From the NCBI GenBank assembly GCA_031275285.1, contig JAISOY010000010.1, forward strand, positions 1-44,772: a stretch of 44,772 bases of DNA, written 5' to 3'. This stretch comes from Bacteroidales bacterium (lineage in GTDB: Bacteria; Bacteroidota; Bacteroidia; Bacteroidales; UBA4181). Positions 30,914 through 41,230 of this stretch are shown one piece after another; the first letter of the stretch is position 1; each line of letters starts with the position of its first letter. The position numbers and the translations under genes are program-made. The notes beneath the pieces were generated by a model. That model searched no databases. It was not told where the DNA came from and saw only the letters and a list, made by a program, of their open reading frames with translations.

Positions 30914-33508
30914 TTATTCAATAGTAAAGGGCAATTCTATCAAGCCTTTGCCGGATGATGATCCTCCGACAAAGATGGTATAATTACCGGAACGCGTTTC
31001 CATTCTTTCTGTATCCTCATAATATGATTCGAAAGCTGCAGGTTTCAGATTTATCTTCACTTTAGCAGAAGAACCGGCAGGAACACTAACCCTTTTGAAT
31101 GCCCGTAACGATTTCACCGGCCCGTCTTTATCCGCATTATTCCGGACATAGACCTGTACCACTTCATCCCCGTCCATAGCACCGGTATTATGCAGATCAA
31201 TATTCAGGTCAACGGATTTCCCTAGTTTTACCATATCCTTTGATAAGCTTACCTGACGATAATCAAAAGTGGTATAGCTGAGACCATGGCCAAACGGATA
31301 AACCGGTGACTGTTCCATGTACCTGTATGTACGTCCCTGCATTGAATAATCCTCAAAATCACCCAATTGGTCAACAGAAGTATAAAATGTTACCGGCAAA
31401 CGACCGGCAGGGTTGTAATCGCCGAAAAGAATGTCGGCCACAGCTGTCCCGGCTGCCTGTCCGCCATACCATGCATTCAGAATAGCATCCGCATGTTGGT
31501 CGGCCCAATTCAATGCAATAGCGCTTCCAGAACAAAGAATAAAGATCAACGGCTTGTCTATCTTCCTTAATTCTTCCAGCATTCTCTTCTGGACGGCAGG
31601 AAGCTCGATATTAGTGCGATCCCCTTTCCTGAATCCCTCTATGTCTACCCCCATTTCTTCCCCTTCCAGCATAGGAGATATACCTCCCACAAAAACAATG
31701 GCATCTGCGTCCTTTACTTTTTGAACGGTCCGGGAAAAATCAACCAGCTTCTTCTCTCCTACTGTAAATTCAAGATGTCCGTCACCGCCAGCCTGGAAAT
31801 ACTCAATTCTCAATTGGTAACTTTCCCCTTTTTTTACCTCTTTTTCTATCGCTTTGGTCGTAATCGCATGGGTTCCCCAATCTTCAAAAGCGAGTTGATC
31901 ATTGATATACAACCTGTAACCATCATCTCCGGATATAGTAAAAGAAATGGTTCCTGATACAGGCGCCTTGAAATTTCCCGTATAAACTGCTGAAAAATTA
32001 TTCAGGGGAACATTATTGGCAAATTGTGTATTCCCGGTAGTCGTATACCGGATGCTTTGCGTCATTTCCTTTTGTATCGGATCCCCTTCCATATGGATAT
32101 TGTTGTAATACTTTGCTTCAAAACCTTTTTTCCCATTGAGGCCGACAGCATCGGAGAACTCCTCCGTTACATACTCTTCTGTCAGTTCGCAACCCTTTTC
32201 ATAGATGACTTCCTTTCCCGGTAATTTTTGGGTGATCCCTTTCAGAATAGTCACCGTAGATGAAGGAAATCCGTTATAATTGGCCCATAGCATCACGGAA
32301 TCATTAGCATTGGGACCTACTACAGCTATTTTTTTGATTTCTTTGGATAACGGCAATGTCTTTTGTGAATTTTTCAGTAATACCATACTCTTACGGGCCA
32401 TTTCCAGAGCTTTCTGCCTGTGTTCTTTCGAGTCGACAACACTGTATGGTATCTTGCTCCATTTCACCCTGTCATCGCTATCGAACATACCCAGTTCAAA
32501 ACGGCCACGAAACAATCTTCGTAAAGCAACATCCACCTCATCTTCCGAGATCTGTCCCGATTTAAGGGCCTCCAGTACGGATCGGTAACTTTGTCCGCAT
32601 TCAAGGTCCGTACCCGTCCTTATAGCATCGACCGATGCTGTAAGTGCATTTTCATGGGTTTCATGCCGGTTCCTTCTCCAGAAATCGTCTATGGCGCCAC
32701 AGTCCGAAACCACTATTCCTTCATACTTCCATTCCTGTCGCAGGATGTCGTTCAATAAAAAATTACTGCCGCAACAGGGAGCTCCATCCAACCTGTTGTA
32801 TGCGCACATTACCTCCTGGACATTCGCTTTTACCAACTCATGGAATGCAGGAAGATAAGTCTCCCTGAGGTCACGAGATGACACCGTTACGTCAAATTCA
32901 TGCCGGTTCCATTCGGGTCCACTGTGTACTGCATAATGTTTGGCACAGGCATGTGTTTTAAAATACCTGGGATCATCTCCCTGTAAACCTTTTACAGCAG
33001 CAACCCCCATAACGCCCGTCAGGTAAGGATCTTCACCATAGGTTTCCATCCCCCTTCCCCAACGGGGATCCCTGAAAATATTTATATTGGGTGTCCAGAA
33101 TGTCAGTCCCTTATAACGATCGTATTCTTTATTTTTCTGGTAATGATGATATTTAGCCCGCGCTTCATCTGAAATAACATCAAAAGTCTGGTAAACAGAT
33201 TCTTCATCAAATGTAGCCGCTAGTGCTATGGCTTGTGGAAACACGGTGGCCAGTCCTGCCCGTGCAACACCGTGCAGGGCTTCATTCCACCAGTCGTATG
33301 GCGGAATACCCAGCCGATCTATGGCAGGTGTACTGTTCATCATCTGGGAAACTTTTTCTTCCAGGGTAAGCCTTCCTATCAGATCATCCACTCTTTTTTC
33401 AACAGATAATTTCGGATTCCGGAACGGATACTCGTAATGTTCAGAACAGGCGTCGAATCCGGCCAAAATCACGATCAGTAAGAAAAGTAACGCAATATTG
33501 TTTTTCAT
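30914..33508 (-). CDS. GH3 glycosidase lipoprotein with PA14 insertion
   Basis: An 864-residue glycosidase with a lipoprotein signal (LLIVILAGFDAC, Cys21). Domains: GH3 N-terminal TIM-like barrel (~30-345) with the nucleophile Asp269 in VVSDCGA and substrate-site KHYAVHSGPE; GH3 C-terminal alpha/beta domain (from ~365) interrupted by a PA14 domain (~460-585, GFEAKYYNN ... SGDDGYRLYIND); then LEGEE-type loop (~614-618) and an FnIII-like tail (from ~755). The GRGMETYGEDPYL signature and the N-terminal LTLEEKVSQM are those of the beta-xylosidase/beta-glucosidase group in Bacteroidota; PA14 insertions shape the active site. It would act in the periplasm or on the cell surface on short beta-linked oligosaccharides. 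Confidence 0.94.
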   Translation of the reverse strand: MKNNIALLFLLIVILAGFDACSEHYEYPFRNPKLSVEKRVDDLIGRLTLEEKVSQMMNSTPAIDRLGIPPYDWWNEALHGVARAGLATVFPQAIALAATFDEESVYQTFDVISDEARAKYHHYQKNKEYDRYKGLTFWTPNINIFRDPRWGRGMETYGEDPYLTGVMGVAAVKGLQGDDPRYFKTHACAKHYAVHSGPEWNRHEFDVTVSSRDLRETYLPAFHELVKANVQEVMCAYNRLDGAPCCGSNFLLNDILRQEWKYEGIVVSDCGAIDDFWRRNRHETHENALTASVDAIRTGTDLECGQSYRSVLEALKSGQISEDEVDVALRRLFRGRFELGMFDSDDRVKWSKIPYSVVDSKEHRQKALEMARKSMVLLKNSQKTLPLSKEIKKIAVVGPNANDSVMLWANYNGFPSSTVTILKGITQKLPGKEVIYEKGCELTEEYVTEEFSDAVGLNGKKGFEAKYYNNIHMEGDPIQKEMTQSIRYTTTGNTQFANNVPLNNFSAVYTGNFKAPVSGTISFTISGDDGYRLYINDQLAFEDWGTHAITTKAIEKEVKKGESYQLRIEYFQAGGDGHLEFTVGEKKLVDFSRTVQKVKDADAIVFVGGISPMLEGEEMGVDIEGFRKGDRTNIELPAVQKRMLEELRKIDKPLIFILCSGSAIALNWADQHADAILNAWYGGQAAGTAVADILFGDYNPAGRLPVTFYTSVDQLGDFEDYSMQGRTYRYMEQSPVYPFGHGLSYTTFDYRQVSLSKDMVKLGKSVDLNIDLHNTGAMDGDEVVQVYVRNNADKDGPVKSLRAFKRVSVPAGSSAKVKINLKPAAFESYYEDTERMETRSGNYTIFVGGSSSGKGLIELPFTIE

Positions 33509-33746
33509 TTTCAGGTTTTATTGTTGTTAAACACTCATGCTATTTATTATTTTCTTAAGTCACATTGATCAAATGGATTACATTTATTAAATATGACTTT
33601 AATTGTTTTATTTTACTAATAAATAGCTAGTAAATATATGTGAAAATTATGATAAAACAATTTTCAGCCGGTCATTGGCTTTATCAAGACTAAATCTAAA
33701 AAAGCCTGTTCAGGATAAAAATCGTATCCAATAAAAAAAAATACCA

Positions 33747-33754
33747 TACATTTG
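33747..33754 (+). promoter_or_regulatory. -7 promoter box of the ferredoxin gene
   Basis: TACATTTG is an exact TAnnTTTG match, 30 nt before the ATG at 33785. No clear -33 box is seen. Confidence 0.6.
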
Positions 33755-33784
33755 CACTTTATTCATTAAACATACTTAAGTATT

Positions 33785-33952
33785 ATGGCTTATAAAATTA
33801 GTGACGATTGCACTGCTTGCGGTACTTGTATCGGCGAATGTCCTGTAGAAGCTATCTCGGAAGGCGATATTTATAAAATCGATCCAGAAACCTGTACTGA
33901 TTGTGGTGCCTGTGCTGATGTCTGTCCTGTAGAGGCCATTCATCCTGAATAA
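33785..33952 (+). CDS. Small 2[4Fe-4S] ferredoxin
   Basis: A 55-residue protein, MAYKISDDCTACGTCIGECP... ending VEAIHPE. It has two complete cluster motifs, CTACGTCIGECP (first) and CTDCGACADVCP (second), each followed by V-E-A-I. That is the clostridial-type ferredoxin carrying two low-potential [4Fe-4S] clusters. It would be the general electron carrier for anaerobic enzymes such as pyruvate:ferredoxin oxidoreductase. It is a single-gene unit, with a -7 box upstream and a strong terminator 18 nt downstream. Confidence 0.97.
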   Translation: MAYKISDDCTACGTCIGECPVEAISEGDIYKIDPETCTDCGACADVCPVEAIHPE

Positions 33953-33970
33953 TTTTGACTCGTCAAAAAA

Positions 33971-34002
33971 TAAAAAACCCGCTTAAATACGCGGGTTTTT
34001 TA
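33971..34002 (+). terminator. Terminator of the ferredoxin gene
   Basis: A perfect 12-bp stem TAAAAAACCCGC/GCGGGTTTTTTA with an 8-nt loop and a run of six T, 18 nt beyond the stop codon: a textbook Rho-independent terminator. Confidence 0.95.
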
Positions 34003-34399
34003 TTTACGTGTATGTCCTTTCATCAGGAAAAGATATGCGGATAAGCACTTTTACTGCTCTTCCGTTCCAATTGTAACACAAAACATGTGGACTTTATAAA
34101 AGACTCGTGTTTTGGTGTTCCGATCGGAATATATACTCTAAAACTCAACCGAACGCACATTATCCGCCATTGACCACTGCCATCGTCGAATGTCGTATGT
34201 GATGGAAGTCAAGTGAGGTCTTTGTAGTAACGGACACATCTTGTTCCGACATCATTTCCGGATAAAAAGAACCATCTATAACATTTTCTAAACTCCTCTC
34301 CTCCAGAAAATGACTTTACTGTAGAATTTCAATGATTCAAATTGTGTGATAATTTTAGCTAAAAAATATAACTTATGAGTATTTCCCTTCAATTCCCGA
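34003..34399. other. Gene-free 0.4 kb between ferredoxin and OmpA-family gene
   Basis: No credible gene. One perfect 12-bp palindrome, TTCCGATCGGAA, lies at 34119-34130; there are no other repeats of note. Composition is mixed and could hide a small RNA, but no promoter/terminator pair was found. Confidence 0.5.
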
Positions 34400-35758
34400 T
34401 TATTTTTTATCCGGTACAAGGACCACTCGCCTGTTAATGCGTCTGTTACTTTCTGAAATATTCGGCACTATTGGTACTGAATCTCCTTTTGATATAATCT
34501 TTAACCGGTATGATTCAATACCATTTGTAATCAGGTAGTCTCTAACGGTTTCGGCACGCAACAAACCTTCGTTTATATTTACATTTAATGATCCCATATC
34601 ACAGGTATGTCCTTCAACAATAAAATGCAGGTGTGGATAATTCTTTAAGATTTTGATCCTTGCGTTCCACTCGGTTTTTTGCACATCATCCAATACTATT
34701 TGATTAAATTTATATGATGATACGGGGATAGTCAACAGGGCTATTTCCAGTTCCTGTTCTTTTTTTTCATCATTGGTTAATTGTGCTTCTACCTCATTTC
34801 CTTTCATTCCTAATGATTTATCATCCTTATCTTTTTGTGTAATAAATAAAATTTCCGGCCTTTTATCTTTATTTTTCTCCGCTTCCACTGGTTTTCCCGC
34901 CCCGAAAGCGAGTTTTATTTTCACTCCTATCATCATAGGCGCCATTTTATCGGTAAAGGATTTTGAATTACCATCTTGTGTGTATTTCGAAACAAGCATG
35001 CTGTTGTAGTGATAGTTGGAAGGTTGCTCGGCATTATACCCCATAAGTGCATGGTTTTGCGTTTCTTTTAAGATATTGTTTAATCCAAAGTCGATACTAA
35101 CTCCGGTATACAATGACCATTTGTCTGACAATTTCCATTTTATTCCGGCTTCGGCAGAAAGCATAATAGCAGGCTTGAATTTTACGCTGCCTTTTTCTTC
35201 TATATCTTCAAAAGTACCTAACCCACGAAAATAGGGTTGGAAAAGTTCGACGTTATATTGGGGATAATAAGCAGAAGTAATTATTTCTTCATATTTTCCG
35301 GTATATTTTGAACTGACAGGAAAAGCTATTTTTCCACCCGCTGCTGCGTAGAATTTTGTTTTACCGGTTGTTTGATATTGTACCATCAATGGAATATTGA
35401 TAAATACCGACCATTGTTTTTCCTTGTAATTTTTAAGTGTATACCGGAATTCAAAATCTTCCGTACCGTCATAAACCGAATAAAAGTCGGATAGGGACGA
35501 TAATTTATAATTCCTGTTCACAAACATGGCTTCCATACCGGTAGTTATCCCCCATTCAGGAGAAAAGAAAAAAGTATATCCTATGCCTGTATTACCGCCA
35601 AATCCAACTGCAGATTTTCCGATGGAAGGCTTATGTAAAAAAGTAGAAATTCCGCCCGTTCCATATATGGAGAATTCATGATGTACGTTTTGTCCTTTTG
35701 TTGTAAAGGAATATATAAATATCAGCGATGACAGTATAATTTTTATTTTTATTTTCAT
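34400..35758 (-). CDS. OmpA-family outer-membrane protein
   Basis: Starting at the ATG at 35758 (MKIKIKIILSSLIFIYSFTTKGQ signal peptide; an upstream ATG at 35797 adds 13 residues), the protein is 452 residues. Residues ~25-290 form a beta-barrel (GNTGIGYTFFFSPEWGITTG, WSVFINIPLMVQYQ, AGIKWKLSDKWSLYTGVSI). A charged linker with a Lys/Asp-rich stretch leads to a C-terminal OmpA/MotB peptidoglycan-binding domain (~340-450): FIVEGHTCDMGSLNVNINEG, LLRAETVRDYLI, SNRRINRRVVL. It anchors the outer membrane to peptidoglycan. Its start lies 43 nt after the stop of the large adhesin gene, so the two are probably one transcription unit and may act together in surface display. Confidence 0.9.
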   Translation of the reverse strand: MKIKIKIILSSLIFIYSFTTKGQNVHHEFSIYGTGGISTFLHKPSIGKSAVGFGGNTGIGYTFFFSPEWGITTGMEAMFVNRNYKLSSLSDFYSVYDGTEDFEFRYTLKNYKEKQWSVFINIPLMVQYQTTGKTKFYAAAGGKIAFPVSSKYTGKYEEIITSAYYPQYNVELFQPYFRGLGTFEDIEEKGSVKFKPAIMLSAEAGIKWKLSDKWSLYTGVSIDFGLNNILKETQNHALMGYNAEQPSNYHYNSMLVSKYTQDGNSKSFTDKMAPMMIGVKIKLAFGAGKPVEAEKNKDKRPEILFITQKDKDDKSLGMKGNEVEAQLTNDEKKEQELEIALLTIPVSSYKFNQIVLDDVQKTEWNARIKILKNYPHLHFIVEGHTCDMGSLNVNINEGLLRAETVRDYLITNGIESYRLKIISKGDSVPIVPNISESNRRINRRVVLVPDKK

Positions 35759-35800
35759 TTTGTTTGCTTTTTGTATAATCAGATAACTTGAATACAAATC

Positions 35801-38800
35801 TTATTCTACAACTATTTTCAACGTTTTTCCCGTCATATCGGATTTCAGGCGGATAAAATATGTACCGCTCTCGTTCGGCATGAGTACTTCTGTAAGAGGA
35901 CCGGTAATATTTTGATTTCCTATTAATGCGCCCACACTATTATAAATTCCGATGATAGTTTTTTCAGGTAATTCGTCGAACTCATTTATCTCAACCGTTA
36001 TATACTGTCCTCTTCTTACCGGATTCGGATAAGCCTTGATTCCTTCTCTTTCCAAAACTATCGCAGACGGACAGGTACGTAATACCGTGCCGTCTTTAGT
36101 GGTAACGATTACATGGTACATTGCCTGATCGTCCAATAAGTCGGTAATCTTTTCTCCGGCAGAATAATACTGACCGTTACCAATCAATTGATCATCCTTA
36201 TACCATTGGTAAGCTACAAATTCGTACCCGCCGTTATTGTCTTTATTGTTGTTTACGAGCAATACATTACCCCATTTCTGTACGACGATCCTGTCAAAGT
36301 CGAACCGTTTTTCTATTACAAAGGTATAATCCCGGGTATTTGTGCCGCCCTCCGATTTTACAGTGAATGTTATCCGGTATATGCCGGCCCGGGTTACATC
36401 TATGGTGAAAACAGAACCTTCCGTACCTTCATGGATCACTGTGGCATTGTTTTCGGTTGTAATGCTTACGGTTATCATATCAACCCCGCAGTTAACGAGG
36501 TAAAGTTCATTGGGTTGATCGTACACGCTGTTCGAAACATCGATGCCCAGTACGCGTGTAGAGTTGCTGGTTACCTGCAGTTGCCGGGCTTCCTCTGTTT
36601 GTTCATAATTCGGATCATCATCCACATAAGCGGTAATAGTTACCATGCCATAGCTTTTCAATAACAAAGTTGTTTCGTCACTACTGATCTCTGCAATATT
36701 ATTATCACTGCTTCTATATTTTACAACCTTACCTGAACTGGCTGTGGCCGACAATGTAAATTGGCCGCTGTTGTCTTCGATATTTAAGATTGCGGGCAGT
36801 GTGAAACTAATGGTCTGGGGGGCTTTTGTAATATTTGCCGTCAACCCGGTTGGCTGCACCAGGGTATAATTATCTTTGTCCGCACCTTTCAGGGACAAGC
36901 TTGCAGTTACAGCGATATCCGTCCCGGCGGTTGACTGTGTAAAAGTACCTGTCAGTTCGTCCAGAGCCACATCATCGCCGGGTATAGCTCCCTGCAAAGT
37001 GGCTCCCGAAATGGTTGCAGCGGTATTTCCGTCGTAAGGCTTATTGTTTGCCGAAGCTCCCGCTACGGTTAATTCTTTCGGGATTATGTTAAAAGCTGCC
37101 GTTCTTGTTCCGCTGTAGTTGTTTACGCCGGTAACGGTTACAACGGCTGCATTGGTTACATTCCTGTTGTTACTATATCTTAGTGTATAATCAATGCCTG
37201 GTTCCAGGACTGTTGCCCCGTTCCTGATCACAGGCTGCGGTTCAATTGCCGCGGCTGCATATGTACGGTCGACAATATGATCGATTGTAACGGAAGGGTC
37301 ATCGATACGCAAACTGGTGGTCAATATCAGTTTTGTATTGTTTTCTTCCAGCGAAAGGATGGCTGGTTGGCCGGAAGGAACCCCGTTAATGGTAACCGGG
37401 TCGAACTTGCCGGCAATGTTGGCGATGCTTCCGCCGATGGTTTCCATAATAACATATTTCCCGGGTTTCCAGGAGGTAAGGTTCACTTTTATTTTTTGTA
37501 CACCGAATGCTATATTCCCGTTGACCATAATTTTATCGGAAGTGATGCCGTCGTTACCGAGGTCTGTTTCGAGTGTTGCCCCGTCGAAAGTTACCATGTG
37601 GGCATTCACGGTAAGAACACCTTTGGCGTCGACTATTCCGCCGAACATGGAACTAACGTTACCTGTTGTGCCGATTGTTGTTCCACCGGCAGTGGTTAAT
37701 ACGGTTCCTGCATCCTGTGTATAGTTTCCTTTCCAGTCGCTGTTCAGTATTACGTTTCCCTGTGTCTGCCGGAACGCTCCCGTTGCGGTGTTGGCTCCCG
37801 CCAGGGTCAGGGTGCCGGTGCCGGTTTTCGAAACAATGCCTGCTCCGCTGATCACGTTGTTTTGTGTATAGTCCGCACTCCGGTTAAAAATAAGGGTGCC
37901 GCTGTTGTCGATAGCGGTTGTTGTTGTAACCGAGCCGTTACCGGAGAGTGTCATCGTTGCCCCGGCAGCGATGTTTAACCCGTTTACAAAATCGAGGGTG
38001 TTGGCAAAGCCTGCACTGCCTGCTGTTATATCAAGGCTGCCGGTACGGGTCTGGCCTTTGTCGGGGGCGTTGATCCCGGTAATGTTTCCGCCGGAAAAAC
38101 TGTAGTTCCCACCGGAAATATTCATTCCTGAAACTGTAACATCTGTGTTAGCTATGGTAATAGCCTGATTTAGTCCCGTATTGTCAAACGAAACATAGTC
38201 ATTATCGATGTATATCTCCGGATTTGTCGCCACATCTTTCCAGTTGTTTGTTGTTGTTATATCCCAGGCGCCTCCGGTGGTTCCGGTCCATAGCAGGTCC
38301 AGGCTGAGTTTTTTCGTTTCCAGGATCAGTTGTGTTGCTGTACTTGTGGAAAGATCTGCTTTTTGCCGGCCCACGACCGGAGTCCCGTTGAGTGTGACGT
38401 TGAATTTTGCGGGGTCGATTCCCCCGGCTGTTGAAATGACCGTGTATGTCCCGCCGTCGATCCAGTTTCCGAGGTTTACCGTGCTGTTGCTTCCGTAATT
38501 TACATTGCCGGTCGAGATGATTTTACCGGAGTTTGCCGTTCCCGTGAGGACTGTACTGAGTGTGGCCCCGTTAAGGGTCAACGGACCGGTGTTAAGGGTT
38601 CCCGGCAAATTGACGGTTCCCGAAAAACTTGTAGCACCGCCGATGGTTGCTGCGTCAGCGGCTGTTAAAATGGTTCCGGCTGACTGGTTGTAGGAGCCTG
38701 CCCACGAACCGGCCAGCATGACCGTCCCTGCCTGCTGGGTAAATGTGCCGGTTCCGGTTTTGGCTCCGGAGAGGGTCAACATGCCGGTTCCGGTTTTCAA

Positions 38801-41230
38801 TACAGTGCCGGTTCCGGTGATATCGCCGGTCAATGTGTAATCGCTGTTTTGGTTGAAAACGAAGTTGCCGTTGCTGGCCACATTCATCTGACCGGCTAGC
38901 AGTCCGCCGTCAGCAAGTGTCATCGTGCCGCTGCCCGCCACAGTAATGCCGTTTACAAAGTTTACGCTGTTGGCGAATGTTGCGCTGCCTCCGGTAATAT
39001 CCAGCCGTCCTGTGGTGGTTTGCCCGGCAGCAACCGGAACGATACCGGAAATGCCGCCGCCGGTAAAGGAGTATGTTCCGCTGCTCACCTCCATCCCGGA
39101 GGTTTGTACTCCGCCGGCCTGAACGTTTACCGTACCCGGCGCTGTTCCGTCGAACAGGGCATAATCATTGGCAGCGAAATCATTGGGGGCATTGCTCCAG
39201 TTCAGGTCGGTATTGTTCCATATGCCTGTTGCGGCTGCGTTATTCCATATCTGGTCGAGGTTACCCTGGTTGATGGCATTAAGTATAAGGGAAGTCCCGT
39301 TAAAAGCCTGTGTGACATTCATACGACTGGAAAGCGGCTGTCCGTTGAGTGTAATTGTATTGTCCGCGGCAAATCCGTCTGCGGTAATCCCACCCGTAGC
39401 TGTCATCACGGTAAAGATTCCCGTATTCCATGTACCAAGATCAATTTTATTAACATTGGAAGTATTAGAAGTAACAGTTCCCGTAATATTGATTTTATCG
39501 GAAGTATTATTTGTACCGAGATCCAGCTTCAAAAGTACTCCATTCAGGTTTACATTTCCTGTAAATGACAATATACCTGTTGTTTTTGCCGGATCAACCG
39601 ATATTCCGTAGCTGCTGGTATATGGAAATCTGTCGCTGTCCGGGCTGAGTGTTCCGGTAATATCAAATCCCTGTTGCGAGGTAATTGTCCCCATGCCGGC
39701 GATTGTTACAGCAGGGCTACTCACCGTGAATTTATCCGTACCTCCGGTAATAAAGTTTGCTCCGTCGACTACGCGAAATGTTCCGCTGTTGAGTGTGACT
39801 TTACCGCTGTTTGTACCATTGGGATTAAGCAGGTTGTTTCCCGCAAATTGTACAAAACCGTTACCGGTCAGTTGAAGTGCGTTTCCTCCGGAGCTCCCGC
39901 TACTGATGGGATCATCAAAATATATGTTGGCGTTGGTGGTGCTAAGCGCCAACGTAGTATTTCTGTTCAGGAATATTGAGTTAGAAATACCGGTAGAAGG
40001 GTCGAATATATTTCCTCTGTAGCTTACACCGCTTTTGTTACCCGAGAAAGCAACAGTACTCCCGTTGGCATTAAGGGTCAGTATTGCCGGAGTCTGTCCT
40101 CCTGTTATATATACAGCCCCGCCATCGCCCGCAGCCAGGTTCCCGAGAAAGTTACCGGGATTAATGGTTACCGACTGACCGGAATATAGGGCGCCGCCTT
40201 CCATCTTTGAGGTGTTTGCAGAAAATAATGCAGCCGCTATGTTGATTGTACCCGTGTTATAGATCGCCCCACCCCTGTTCCCGGATGAATTTGAAACAAA
40301 TATAACGGTTCCCAGGTCTGTTGTACCGGTATTATAAAGTGCCCCACCCGACAAAACCGAGTTGTTGCCGGTATATTGCAAATTGCCCGGTGCTGTAAGA
40401 GTGCCGCTGATATTCATTGCACCTCCTGTTGAAGTTGCGGTATTTCCGGAAAAGCTGTAATACGAACCGGTTCCCGAAGTGAGCGTCAAAGCGGCTCCCG
40501 TACCGATGTTGACGGCAGCTCCCGTACCCGGTGTGGAACCTCCGCTGAATGTTAATGATACATTATTGTCAAGGCTGATGGCTCCTTTTGAGTTGTCGGA
40601 GACATTAAGCCGGTGGATAATGCTCCCGGCACCGTTCAGGGTGATGGTGTTCCCGATGTAAAGCGTCGGGATCAAAGCATTTTTACTCAAAAAATTCAAT
40701 TTCCCGAAATTGGTTCCAAGTTGATTTAAATTATTGATTTTTAAACCGCCACTGTAAAAATCAATGCCGTTTAAAAAAGAACTCTTCACAGAACCTGTTA
40801 AATCCAACATCCCGTTGAATGGAACTATCAGAACATAGTCGGAAGCGGTTCCGTATGCTCCTATATTCAGCTTACCGTTTGCGGAAGGGCTTGCCGATGT
40901 AAATGTTGTACCACTGGCATTGTTGGTATAAATAATTCCACCGTTAAATCTATAATCGTCATTTCCCCGTATAAACATGCCTGCAGATCTTGTACCGAGC
41001 GGGCCAACCGTAATATTACGCCCAGAGCTGTTATCACTGTCGAATGTCACAATATCGCCGTTTCTAAACAGGATCACATTATTATTCTGAACATTTTTCC
41101 AGGAATTGGCAGTGGAAATATCCCACATGGCACCAGGATTCCCTATCCATACATTTGCAGTATTCTGGCCATACGTTATTGTTGTTATGTTCAGTAATAT
41201 TACGAAAAATAGAGGTAATTTCAGTTTCAT
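35801..41230 (-). CDS. Giant T9SS-exported repeat adhesin
   Basis: An 1809-residue protein with a signal peptide (MKLKLPLFFVILLNITTITYGQ). Most of it is Gly/Thr/Asn/Ser-rich right-handed beta-helix (autotransporter-like strands such as TGTGTLTLAGANTATGAF). A ~300-residue module beginning with a W-x-x-x-x-W motif occurs at ~26, ~655 and ~973 (IWNNAAATGIWNNTDLNWSN; LLWTGTTGGAWDITTTNNWK), the last two clearly similar. Later come a YDG-type domain (~1370-1450), an Ig-like region and a C-terminal type A T9SS sorting domain (~1730-1809: AYPNPVRRGQYITVEI ... GTYFIRLKSD). It should be secreted by the type IX system, cleaved and attached to the cell surface. Likely adhesin or glycan-contact filament; no enzyme motif. 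Confidence 0.9.
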   Translation of the reverse strand: MKLKLPLFFVILLNITTITYGQNTANVWIGNPGAMWDISTANSWKNVQNNNVILFRNGDIVTFDSDNSSGRNITVGPLGTRSAGMFIRGNDDYRFNGGIIYTNNASGTTFTSASPSANGKLNIGAYGTASDYVLIVPFNGMLDLTGSVKSSFLNGIDFYSGGLKINNLNQLGTNFGKLNFLSKNALIPTLYIGNTITLNGAGSIIHRLNVSDNSKGAISLDNNVSLTFSGGSTPGTGAAVNIGTGAALTLTSGTGSYYSFSGNTATSTGGAMNISGTLTAPGNLQYTGNNSVLSGGALYNTGTTDLGTVIFVSNSSGNRGGAIYNTGTINIAAALFSANTSKMEGGALYSGQSVTINPGNFLGNLAAGDGGAVYITGGQTPAILTLNANGSTVAFSGNKSGVSYRGNIFDPSTGISNSIFLNRNTTLALSTTNANIYFDDPISSGSSGGNALQLTGNGFVQFAGNNLLNPNGTNSGKVTLNSGTFRVVDGANFITGGTDKFTVSSPAVTIAGMGTITSQQGFDITGTLSPDSDRFPYTSSYGISVDPAKTTGILSFTGNVNLNGVLLKLDLGTNNTSDKINITGTVTSNTSNVNKIDLGTWNTGIFTVMTATGGITADGFAADNTITLNGQPLSSRMNVTQAFNGTSLILNAINQGNLDQIWNNAAATGIWNNTDLNWSNAPNDFAANDYALFDGTAPGTVNVQAGGVQTSGMEVSSGTYSFTGGGISGIVPVAAGQTTTGRLDITGGSATFANSVNFVNGITVAGSGTMTLADGGLLAGQMNVASNGNFVFNQNSDYTLTGDITGTGTVLKTGTGMLTLSGAKTGTGTFTQQAGTVMLAGSWAGSYNQSAGTILTAADAATIGGATSFSGTVNLPGTLNTGPLTLNGATLSTVLTGTANSGKIISTGNVNYGSNSTVNLGNWIDGGTYTVISTAGGIDPAKFNVTLNGTPVVGRQKADLSTSTATQLILETKKLSLDLLWTGTTGGAWDITTTNNWKDVATNPEIYIDNDYVSFDNTGLNQAITIANTDVTVSGMNISGGNYSFSGGNITGINAPDKGQTRTGSLDITAGSAGFANTLDFVNGLNIAAGATMTLSGNGSVTTTTAIDNSGTLIFNRSADYTQNNVISGAGIVSKTGTGTLTLAGANTATGAFRQTQGNVILNSDWKGNYTQDAGTVLTTAGGTTIGTTGNVSSMFGGIVDAKGVLTVNAHMVTFDGATLETDLGNDGITSDKIMVNGNIAFGVQKIKVNLTSWKPGKYVIMETIGGSIANIAGKFDPVTINGVPSGQPAILSLEENNTKLILTTSLRIDDPSVTIDHIVDRTYAAAAIEPQPVIRNGATVLEPGIDYTLRYSNNRNVTNAAVVTVTGVNNYSGTRTAAFNIIPKELTVAGASANNKPYDGNTAATISGATLQGAIPGDDVALDELTGTFTQSTAGTDIAVTASLSLKGADKDNYTLVQPTGLTANITKAPQTISFTLPAILNIEDNSGQFTLSATASSGKVVKYRSSDNNIAEISSDETTLLLKSYGMVTITAYVDDDPNYEQTEEARQLQVTSNSTRVLGIDVSNSVYDQPNELYLVNCGVDMITVSITTENNATVIHEGTEGSVFTIDVTRAGIYRITFTVKSEGGTNTRDYTFVIEKRFDFDRIVVQKWGNVLLVNNNKDNNGGYEFVAYQWYKDDQLIGNGQYYSAGEKITDLLDDQAMYHVIVTTKDGTVLRTCPSAIVLEREGIKAYPNPVRRGQYITVEINEFDELPEKTIIGIYNSVGALIGNQNITGPLTEVLMPNESGTYFIRLKSDMTGKTLKIVVE

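Noticed and set aside
36188..40661. Many plus-strand open frames of 60-180 codons opposite the large adhesin
   Set aside because: They lie antisense to a clearly coding, GC-richer repeat gene and have odd, Val/Pro/Cys-rich compositions with no start signals: shadows of the adhesin gene.
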